64,000 nt of DNA, from contig NZ_VFUA01000007.1 in the NCBI RefSeq assembly GCF_006440735.1, positions 1 through 64,000 of the forward strand, given 5' to 3'. Position numbers and translations under genes: made by a program. This document shows, in pieces, positions 57,866 through 64,000 of the stretch (position 1 is its first letter; each line of letters opens with the position of its first letter). Below the pieces are notes generated by a model. That model had not been told where the DNA came from. It searched no databases and was given only the letters and a program-made list of their open reading frames with translations. The DNA is from Mesorhizobium sp. B2-7-1. GTDB lineage: Bacteria > Pseudomonadota > Alphaproteobacteria > Rhizobiales > Rhizobiaceae.

Positions 57866-58964
57866 GGCGCGCCTCCGCTGCCTGATCATGCATGACGGTC
57901 CTGACCGCGCGGCCGGAACCCTTCTCGAACAGCGACAGCCGCGCGCTGCTCAGCGCCAGCCCGACCTGTTCGCCGGGATTGAGAGGGATGCCCGCCGGCA
58001 CGCGCGCTTTGATGATGCCGTCGGCCGTCTCGACCGCGACGATCTGCGTGGTGCCGAGATATTCGGTGCCATAGATCGCGCCGCGCAGCTTCGAGCCGTC
58101 GTCGAAGCGGATGTGCTCGGGCCGGATGCCCAGCGCCATGTCGGCGGGCGCGATATCTTCGCGCACCTCCGGCACCGCCACCTTGGCGCCCTGCACGACG
58201 ATCTCCTTCGCGCCCCTGGCGAGCCCGCCGCCGAACTTCAGGAAATTCATCGGCGGCGAGCCGATGAAATCGGCGACGAACATGGTCGCCGGCCGGTCGT
58301 AGATCTCGCGCGGCGTGCCGAACTGTTCGATGACGCCATGGTTCATCACAGCAATCTTGTCGGCCATCGACATCGCTTCCATCTGGTCGTGCGTGACATA
58401 GACCGTCGTGGCGTGGATGCGGTTGTGCAACTCGCGCAGCTCATGCACCATCAGATCGCGGAACTCGGTATCGAGCGTGCCGAGCGGCTCATCCATGAGA
58501 AAACATTTCGGCCGCCGCACGATGGCGCGGCCGAGCGCGACGCGCTGGCGGTCGCCGCCGGCAAGGCCGGAGACGGATTTGTTCAGCAAATGGTCAATAC
58601 GCAAGAGCTTCGCCGTCTCCTCGACACGGCTGCGGATCTCGGCCGCCGGCATGCCCTGCGCCAGCAGCGGGAAGCCGATATTCTTGCGCACGTTCATATG
58701 CGGATAGAGCGCGAAGAGCTGGAAGACGAAGGCGATGTCGCGCTCGCGTGCCCGGCGCATGGTGACGTCCTCGCCGCCGAGCAGGATCTTGCCGCCGGTC
58801 GGCAACTCGAGGCCGGCGATCATGCGAAGCGTGGTCGTCTTGCCGCAGCCGGACGGCCCGAGCATGACGAAGAACTCGCCATCCTCGACGACGAAGTTGG
58901 AATCCTGCACGGCAACGAATGCGCCGAAGGCCTTCCTCAGGTTCTGAACACGGATCTCGGCCAT
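57858..58964 (-). CDS. ABC transporter ATP-binding protein (GlpS-like)
   Basis: This 368-aa second ATPase has Walker A MLGPSGCGKTT, Q-loop FVFQLFALYPH and Walker B CFLMDEPLGTLD. The signature is LAGGDRQR instead of the usual LSGGQ, so Ser and Gln are replaced. It may be a less active half of a hetero-ATPase. A C-terminal TOBE domain is present. It starts 2 bp after the small membrane protein gene. Confidence 0.87.
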   Translation of the reverse strand: MAEIRVQNLRKAFGAFVAVQDSNFVVEDGEFFVMLGPSGCGKTTTLRMIAGLELPTGGKILLGGEDVTMRRARERDIAFVFQLFALYPHMNVRKNIGFPLLAQGMPAAEIRSRVEETAKLLRIDHLLNKSVSGLAGGDRQRVALGRAIVRRPKCFLMDEPLGTLDTEFRDLMVHELRELHNRIHATTVYVTHDQMEAMSMADKIAVMNHGVIEQFGTPREIYDRPATMFVADFIGSPPMNFLKFGGGLARGAKEIVVQGAKVAVPEVREDIAPADMALGIRPEHIRFDDGSKLRGAIYGTEYLGTTQIVAVETADGIIKARVPAGIPLNPGEQVGLALSSARLSLFEKGSGRAVRTVMHDQAAEARHG

Positions 58965-58966
58965 CG

Positions 58967-59173
58967 TTACTCCGGGAATTTCGAGACGATGATGAACATC
59001 ACCGTGCCGGCAAGCATGGTGACGAAGGAATAGGTGTAGAGCGACAGCGCGAAGGGCTGGAACAGCATCAGGAAGCCGATCGCGATGATCGCCGTCGCGA
59101 TGTTTTCCATGAGGCCGCGCCTTGCCCAGACAGGCCAGCGCGATTTGCGTTTTGCAGGCTGTATCGTGCTCAT
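58967..59173 (-). CDS. Small membrane protein (GlpU-like)
   Basis: This 68-aa protein has a basic N-terminus (residues 1-20, with six Arg or Lys) and two hydrophobic segments (about 25-42 and 48-64). It overlaps the permease stop by 4 bp (ATGA) and lies between the permease and ATPase genes. The same position is taken by the small GlpU protein in the rhizobial glycerol transporter operon. Its role there is unknown. The much longer open frame upstream is a shadow of the permease. Confidence 0.75.
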   Translation of the reverse strand: MSTIQPAKRKSRWPVWARRGLMENIATAIIAIGFLMLFQPFALSLYTYSFVTMLAGTVMFIIVSKFPE

Positions 59174-60120
59174 TTGCGCACCGCGCCGAAAGTTATGCCG
59201 CGCAGCAATTGCTTGCGGAGCAGGATGGTGAAGACGAGGATCGGCACCAGGAAGATCGTCGTGCCCGCGGCCACCGCCGGCCAGTCCTGGCCGCCCTCGC
59301 CGATGATGGTCGGGATGAAGGGCGGCGCGGTCTGCGCCGTGCCGGAGGTCAGCAGCGCGGCGAACGCATATTCGTTCCAGGCGAAGATCAGGCAGAAGAT
59401 CGCGGTCGCGGCGATGCCGGTCGTCGCCTGCGGCAGCACCGTGCGCCAGAAGGCCTGCAGCCGCGTGTAGCCGTCGATCATCGCGGCCTCTTCGTACTCG
59501 CGCGGGATTTCGTCGATGAAGCCCTTGAGTAGCCAGACCGCCAGCGAGACGTTGACCGCGGTGTAGAGCAGGATCATGCCGAGCGCCGTGTCGGAGAGGC
59601 CGAGCTCGCGATACATCAGATAGATCGGGATCGCTACGGCGATCGGCGGCATGAAGCGCGTCGACAGGATGAAGAACAGAAGGTCGTCGGCCAAAGGCAC
59701 CTTGAAGCGCGAGAAGCCATAGGCCGAGAGCGTGCCGAGGAACACCGCGCAGAAGGTCGAGCCGAAGGCGATGATCAGCGAGTTGACGAAGCGCGGCAGG
59801 AAGTTCGACGGCCCGGCGATGACCATGTTGCGCTTGCGCACCGTCTCGTCGCAGAAGCCGGTCGGCGGCCCCAGCGCGTTGATGTACTCCGGCGTCTGCC
59901 GGGTGCGGGTCGTGAACAGGTTGCAATAGCCCTCGATGCTCGGCTGGAAGACGATCTTCGGCGGATAGGCGATCGAATCCGGCGGCGTCTTGAAGCTGGT
60001 GGCGAAGATCCACAACAGCGGCACGATCGAGATCAGCGCATAGGCGATGATGATCGTGCCGGCGATCAGCTTCGCGTTCGACGACGGTGCTACGACGGAA
60101 TGGGCGGTGGTCAGGCTCAT
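59170..60120 (-). CDS. ABC transporter permease (GlpQ-like)
   Basis: This 316-aa permease of the MalG type has six hydrophobic segments and the EAA loop EYEEAAMIDGYTRLQAFWRTVLPQ. A long periplasmic loop after the first segment contains Cys and a Pro-rich part. ATG 60120 overlaps the other permease stop by 4 bp. It forms the channel with the permease at 60117-61064. Confidence 0.88.
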   Translation of the reverse strand: MSLTTAHSVVAPSSNAKLIAGTIIIAYALISIVPLLWIFATSFKTPPDSIAYPPKIVFQPSIEGYCNLFTTRTRQTPEYINALGPPTGFCDETVRKRNMVIAGPSNFLPRFVNSLIIAFGSTFCAVFLGTLSAYGFSRFKVPLADDLLFFILSTRFMPPIAVAIPIYLMYRELGLSDTALGMILLYTAVNVSLAVWLLKGFIDEIPREYEEAAMIDGYTRLQAFWRTVLPQATTGIAATAIFCLIFAWNEYAFAALLTSGTAQTAPPFIPTIIGEGGQDWPAVAAGTTIFLVPILVFTILLRKQLLRGITFGAVRK

Positions 60121-61064
60121 CTCTGCTTCACCTTGTTGAGCGCCTTGACGTAGATGTTGGCGAGGCCGAACACCGCGACGAACAGGATGATGGCGAAGGC
60201 CGAGGAATAGCCGGTGCGCCAGCTTTCGAAGGCCTGCCGCTTCAGCGTGATCGAGGCGACCTCGGTGGTCGAGCCTGGCCCGCCGCCGGTCAAGAGGTTG
60301 ACCATGTCGAACATCTTGAAGTTCTCGATGCCGCGAAACAGCACCGCGAGCATGATGAAGGGCAGCGCCATCGGCAGCGTGATCGACCAGAACTGCCGCC
60401 AGTTGGAGGCGCGGTCGACCTCGGCCGCCTCATAGATGTATTCGGGAATGGAGCGCAGGCCGGCAAGGCAGATCAGCATGACGTAGGGCGTCCACATCCA
60501 TGTGTCGACGATGATGATCGACCACGGCGCCAGCTCGACATTGGACAGCATCTGCACATTCGTCGGCGGAATGCCGGTGACGAAGGAGACGACATAGGAA
60601 AACAGCCCGATCTGCGGCTCGTAGAGGAAGCGCCAGAAATTGCCGACCACCGCCGGCGACAGCATCATCGGCACCAGGATGATGGTGGTCCAGAAGGCGT
60701 GGCCGCGGAATTTGCGGTCGATCAGCCAGGCCAGCGTGAAGCCGATCACCGTCTGCAAGAGGATCGTCCAGAACACGAAATGCGCGGTGGTCTGCATGGC
60801 GATCCAGATGTCCTGATCGCCAAGGATACGCTTGTAGTTTGCGAGCCCCAGGTTCTTCACCACCTCGTTGGGCCGGTTGGCGCGGTAGTTGGTGAACGAC
60901 AGATAGATCGCCCAGAACAGCGGGAAGATGTTGATGGCAAGCAGCAAAAGGATCGTCGGCGAGATGAACAGCCAGGCGAGGCCCTTGTCGCTGATGCCCC
61001 GGATCTTCTTGGCCAACGGCTCCGGGGTCGCCCGGGCAGCGTTGTCCGCAGTCCGATTGAGCAT
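60117..61064 (-). CDS. ABC transporter permease (GlpP-like)
   Basis: This 315-aa permease of the MalF type has about six hydrophobic segments and the EAA loop IYEAAEVDRASNWRQFWSITLP. ATG 61064 has AGGA 6 bp upstream and is preferred over the GTG at 61085. It follows the binding-protein gene by 122 bp with a strong hairpin between them. Confidence 0.88.
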   Translation of the reverse strand: MLNRTADNAARATPEPLAKKIRGISDKGLAWLFISPTILLLLAINIFPLFWAIYLSFTNYRANRPNEVVKNLGLANYKRILGDQDIWIAMQTTAHFVFWTILLQTVIGFTLAWLIDRKFRGHAFWTTIILVPMMLSPAVVGNFWRFLYEPQIGLFSYVVSFVTGIPPTNVQMLSNVELAPWSIIIVDTWMWTPYVMLICLAGLRSIPEYIYEAAEVDRASNWRQFWSITLPMALPFIMLAVLFRGIENFKMFDMVNLLTGGGPGSTTEVASITLKRQAFESWRTGYSSAFAIILFVAVFGLANIYVKALNKVKQR

Positions 61065-61117
61065 GGTCAGTCCTGCTTCGGTCACGGTAGGTCTCGATGA
61101 TGGAATTTATCTGAACT

Positions 61118-61147
61118 GCGTCCCGTGCCAAGGGCGGCACGGGACGC
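61118..61147 (-). terminator. Strong intercistronic hairpin between glpV-like and glpP-like genes
   Basis: GCGTCCCGTGCC (61118-61129) and GGCACGGGACGC (61136-61147) form a perfect 12-base stem with a 6-base loop. There is no T-run. Hairpins after the binding-protein gene of ABC operons commonly protect that mRNA part, giving more binding protein than membrane parts. Confidence 0.7.
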
Positions 61148-61186
61148 TTCGGTCCGGCTCGGGAGGAGCCTTACATCTTGGCCCGG

Positions 61187-62518
61187 TTACATCTTGCCGT
61201 CGTCCTGGAAGACCTGGGTCCAGTCCTTGACGAGGCCGTCGAGCGCGTCCTTGGGCGAGCCCTGGCCGGCCACGACATAGTCATGGAAGCGCTTCTGCGA
61301 AGCCTGCAGCAGCGGTGCGTAGCTCGGTTCGGCCCAGAAGTCCTTCACGATGGCCATCGAGTCGAGGAAAGCCTGCGCGTAGGGCTGACTGGACGGGAAC
61401 TTCGGGTCCTTGACGACTGAGTTCAGGCAGGAATAGCCGCCGAGCGACCACCACTTGGCCTGCACGTCCTTGTTGGCGAACCACTTGATGTATTTCAGCG
61501 CCGATTCCTGCTTGTCGGAATAGGAAACCACTGAAATGCCCTGGCCGCCGAGCTGCGCGAACTGGTCGCCGTCGGGACCTTTCGGATTGACGAAATAGCC
61601 GATCTTGTCACCGCCGACATTCTCGTCCTTCTGCAGGCCGGGCCAGGTGAAGGCGAAGTTCATATGCATCGCCACCTGTCCGGATTTGAAGGCGTCGACG
61701 CCTTCGCCCATGTAGCTGTTGGAGGCGCCGGGCGGCGTGCAGCAGTCATAGAGCGCCTTGTAGAACTCCAGCCCCTTCACCGATTTCTCGGAATTGACGA
61801 AGCCTTCCATCTCGTAGGGCTTCTTGGGGTTTTCATACTGGAAGCCATAGCTGTAGAGCACGTCCATGGCGCCCATGGTGATGCCTTCCGAGCCGCGCTC
61901 GGTATAGATCGAGGCGCCATAGACCGTCTTGCCGTCGATCTGCCGCTTCTGGAAGAATTCGGCGATCTGCTTCAGCTGGTCGAAAGTGGTCGGCGGGGCG
62001 AGGTCCCAGCCATATTTCTCCTTGAATTCCTTCTGCAGCTCGGGCCGCGAGAACCAGTCCTTGCGATAGGTCCAGCCGACAACGTCGCCCATGGCCGGCA
62101 GCGCCCAGTAGTTCGGCGTATTCTTCGGCCATTCCGAATAGCCGACCACGGTCGCCGGCACGAAGTCGTCCATGCTGATCTTCTCCTTGTCGAAGAAGTC
62201 GTTCAGCTTGACGTAGTGGCCGTTCTCTGCGGCGCCGCCGATCCACTGGCTGTCGCCGATGATCAGGTCGCAGAGCTTGCCATGCGAGTTGAGCTCGTTG
62301 AGGAAGCGGTCGGCGTAATTGGTCCACGGCACGAACTCGAACTTCATGCCGATGCCGGTTTCCTTGGTGAAGTCCTTGGACAGTTCCACGAGCGCGTTGG
62401 CCGGATCCCAGGCCGCCCAGCACAGCGTCAGGTCTTCCGCATGCGCGACGTTCGAGACGGCTGTCGACGCAAAGATCGCCGAGGCCAGTCCCAACGCCAG
62501 TTTCAAGGTCGATTTCAT
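61187..62518 (-). CDS. ABC transporter substrate-binding protein (GlpV-like)
   Basis: This 443-aa periplasmic binding protein of the sugar/polyol class has a clear signal peptide (residues 1-27, ending S-N-V-A-H-A-E). The mature part has LCWAAWDPANALVELSKDF and the central GGQGISVVSYS. It is the first gene of the leftward operon. ATG 62518 has GGGAGG 6 bp upstream. Homologues bind glycerol in the rhizobial glp system. Since no glycerol or glycerol-phosphate dehydrogenase is seen in the operon but two dihydroxyacetone kinases are, a ketotriose or ketotetrose is also possible. Confidence 0.87.
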   Translation of the reverse strand: MKSTLKLALGLASAIFASTAVSNVAHAEDLTLCWAAWDPANALVELSKDFTKETGIGMKFEFVPWTNYADRFLNELNSHGKLCDLIIGDSQWIGGAAENGHYVKLNDFFDKEKISMDDFVPATVVGYSEWPKNTPNYWALPAMGDVVGWTYRKDWFSRPELQKEFKEKYGWDLAPPTTFDQLKQIAEFFQKRQIDGKTVYGASIYTERGSEGITMGAMDVLYSYGFQYENPKKPYEMEGFVNSEKSVKGLEFYKALYDCCTPPGASNSYMGEGVDAFKSGQVAMHMNFAFTWPGLQKDENVGGDKIGYFVNPKGPDGDQFAQLGGQGISVVSYSDKQESALKYIKWFANKDVQAKWWSLGGYSCLNSVVKDPKFPSSQPYAQAFLDSMAIVKDFWAEPSYAPLLQASQKRFHDYVVAGQGSPKDALDGLVKDWTQVFQDDGKM

Positions 62519-62620
62519 GCCTTACCTCCCATTTGCGAAACGCGTCCGGATGACGGCTTCAAGAGCCCTCAACCCTCGCTCCTCCGAGGGCCCAAACATG
62601 GTGCGCCAAGCGCTGCCAAT

Positions 62621-62658
62621 GTTTAGTAATTTGTTTAGTAGTGCCATTTTTACTAAAC
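62621..62658. promoter_or_regulatory. Triple GTTTAGTA operator candidate upstream of the glp/dha operon
   Basis: GTTTAGTA occurs at 62621-62628 and 62633-62640, and its inverse TACTAAAC at 62651-62658. Centres of the direct pair are 12 bp apart and the last two form an inverted repeat with a 10-bp gap. The block lies in the divergent-free gap between the PIG-L gene stop and the glpV-like start, 103 to 140 bp upstream of ATG 62518. It looks like the site of a sugar-responsive repressor; the family cannot be named. Confidence 0.6.
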
Positions 62659-62752
62659 AAGGCAAGCGAATTCGTTGCTGCGCCGCAGCATGGCGAAAAC
62701 GGGTGATTGAAATCGTTGGGAAATGATTTCCGGACGCTGCGGCCTGCCGCCG

Positions 62753-63451
62753 TCAGCCGGCCGGGTTGGCAGGGCTCGGGCTTGCCGTCACCGGCCGGAC
62801 CGGCGGCGCTGGCGGCAGCAATGCGCGTATGTCGGCGAAGGGAAAGGTCGGCTCGAAGCGGAAGGCTTCCGCCAGCGCGCCGGAAACGCCGTTGCACTGG
62901 CCGGCGCGAAACTCGTTCTGAAGGCGCGCCCTGTGCACATAATGCTCCGGACCCTGCGACTGGTGCGCGCGGATCGCCTTCGCCTTGATCTCCCAATGAT
63001 GCGAAATCTCGACATAATGCGTCGGCGAAAAGCCGGTGCCGCCGAGCGTGTCGGCATGCAGCACCGGAACGGCGAAGGATGCGGCGATGCGCACGCCGTC
63101 GGACAGGGCGCGATGGTCGCCGTGATAGTCGTAGGGCGCATGGGTGATCGCCAGGTCGGGTTTCACTTCGCCGATCAGCGCCTTCAGCATCGAAATCAAC
63201 GCCGCATCGGCGACGAGTTCTCCGTCGGGAAAGTCGAGGAAGCGCGGCTCGACGCCGAGCAGGCCTGCCGCCTTGGTCGCTTCCTGGCGTCGCAAGCGGG
63301 CAAGCGCCTTCGGATCGCCCTTGCCGCCCTTGGCACCATCGGTGGCTATCGCAAAATTGAGCTCTGCGCCTTGCGCTGCATAGGCGGCCAGCGTACCGAA
63401 CATGAATATCTCGATATCGTCGGGATGTGCCCCCAGCGCCAGTATCCTCAT
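62753..63451 (-). CDS. PIG-L/LmbE-family deacetylase
   Basis: This 232-aa zinc hydrolase begins with MRILALGAHPDDIE, the metal-binding HPDD motif, and has HGDHRAL with the third metal ligand. The family removes acetyl groups from N-acetylglucosamine-type compounds. ATG 63451 has GGAG 7 bp upstream. The open frame upstream of it is antisense to the EamA gene and not real. The C-terminal tail is Pro/Ala-rich. It ends 234 bp before the glpV-like start on the same strand, so it may share in the polyol operon or lie upstream of it. Confidence 0.87.
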   Translation of the reverse strand: MRILALGAHPDDIEIFMFGTLAAYAAQGAELNFAIATDGAKGGKGDPKALARLRRQEATKAAGLLGVEPRFLDFPDGELVADAALISMLKALIGEVKPDLAITHAPYDYHGDHRALSDGVRIAASFAVPVLHADTLGGTGFSPTHYVEISHHWEIKAKAIRAHQSQGPEHYVHRARLQNEFRAGQCNGVSGALAEAFRFEPTFPFADIRALLPPAPPVRPVTASPSPANPAG

Positions 63452-63472
63452 GTCTTCTCTCCCGGAAATGGT

Positions 63473-64000
63473 ATGCCGAACGGAATCCTGCTCGCCCTTC
63501 TCGCTTACGCAAACTATTCGTTCAGCGACGCCGTCATCAAGGGTCTGGGCGGGCAGTTCACCGTCTTCGAGATCGGCTTCTTCGTAACCTTGTTTGCCGG
63601 CTGTTTCCTGTTCTTCACCCGGCCGAAGGAGGAGCGCTGGCGCGATTTCTGGCGCACCAGGCGGCCCTGGGCCGTACAGGCCCGCGCCTGGGCGGGTATC
63701 GTGTCGGGCGTGCTCAGCGTCTATGCCTTCACCACCATTCCGCTGGCGGAAGTCTACGCCCTGCTCTTTCTGGCCCCGTTGCTCGTCACCGTGCTTTCGA
63801 CCGTCATCCTGAAGGAGAAGGTCGGTCCATGGCGGTGGCTGGCAGTGGTCGCCGGCTTTGTCGGCGTCATGCTGGTGGTGCGGCCGGGCTTCCGCGAGCT
63901 GCATCTCGGCCATCTCGCCGCCTTTGCCAACGCGTTTGTCGCGGCAACCATCGTCATCCTGATGCGCTCTCTCGCCCAGCAGGAGAAGCGCACCACCATG
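63473..64000 (+). CDS. EamA/DMT-family membrane transporter, 3' truncated
   Basis: This open frame runs from ATG 63473 to the window edge (176 codons, no stop). It encodes a drug/metabolite transporter of the ten-segment EamA type: GILLALLAYANYSFSDAVIK as the first membrane segment, then about four more, including VYAFTTIPLAEVYALLFLAP and ILKEKVGPWRWLAVVAGFVG at the typical domain end. ATG 63473 has only a weak ribosome site. The start lies 21 bp from that of the divergent PIG-L gene. Confidence 0.85.
   Translation, partial: MPNGILLALLAYANYSFSDAVIKGLGGQFTVFEIGFFVTLFAGCFLFFTRPKEERWRDFWRTRRPWAVQARAWAGIVSGVLSVYAFTTIPLAEVYALLFLAPLLVTVLSTVILKEKVGPWRWLAVVAGFVGVMLVVRPGFRELHLGHLAAFANAFVAATIVILMRSLAQQEKRTTM

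Overview
The window reads as chromosomal DNA from a Rhizobiales alphaproteobacterium, most like Mesorhizobium or a close relative. It is GC-rich, carries a succinoglycan-type exo cluster, has short palindromic intergenic repeats of the rhizobial type, and holds a glpVPQUST-type polyol transporter. This placement is inference from gene content; no rRNA or tRNA gene was seen.

Layout. (1) 1-10117, + strand: a ketone-carboxylase operon (acxA truncated at the left edge, acxB, acxC), two short-chain dehydrogenases, and a quaternary-amine (OpuA/ProU-type) ABC transporter whose permease is a fusion of two modules. (2) 10118-15671: exopolysaccharide genes exoQ, an acyltransferase, exoF and exoY on the - strand and exoX on the + strand. 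(3) 15645-21450, - strand: a complete lasso-peptide cluster inside the exo locus. It has an unlisted 50-aa precursor (21298-21450), B1/PqqD-like protein, B2 protease, asparagine-synthetase-like cyclase, HPr-kinase-like kinase and ABC exporter. A nucleotidyltransferase-fold protein diverges from it. (4) 23195-44143: the rest of the exo cluster: glycosyltransferases, GH16 glycanase, UDP-glucose dehydrogenase, a GMC oxidoreductase with a Tat-signal partner, a phosphoribosyltransferase-HAD fusion, flippase, exoL/A/M/O/N/P, a phosphatase and a second acyltransferase. (5) 44250-46157: a propionyl-CoA synthetase. (6) 46563-50714: a second RiPP-like locus. Two tiny peptides (32 and 28 aa) share one leader pattern and flank a B1, a B2, a kinase, a formyltransferase and a nucleotidyltransferase, with no cyclase. 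(7) 50750-62518, - strand: a polyol or triose uptake and phosphorylation operon: glpV-P-Q-U-S-T, an ATP-type dihydroxyacetone kinase, and a full PTS-type kinase set (DhaL, DhaM, HPr, EI, a small probable DNA-binding protein, DhaK). (8) 62753-64000: a PIG-L deacetylase and the start of a divergent EamA-type exporter.

How the parts work together. The exo genes give a standard Wzx/Wzy-type pathway: sugar nucleotides (exoN, ugd), priming (exoY), assembly (exoA/L/M/O and others), flipping and polymerisation (exoT-like, exoQ), length control and export (exoP, exoF), trimming (exoK) and acylation. The lasso cluster is predicted to make a 24-residue peptide with a Gly1-Asp9 ring and a C-terminal serine that the kinase may phosphorylate. 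The second RiPP locus reuses the leader-recognition, cleavage and kinase modules with peptides that cannot form a lasso ring; it is the least explained system here. A TTGC/TGCA-rich motif recurs upstream of exoY, the lasso precursor, the 125-aa gene, the flippase/exoL pair and the second acyltransferase, which suggests one shared regulator.
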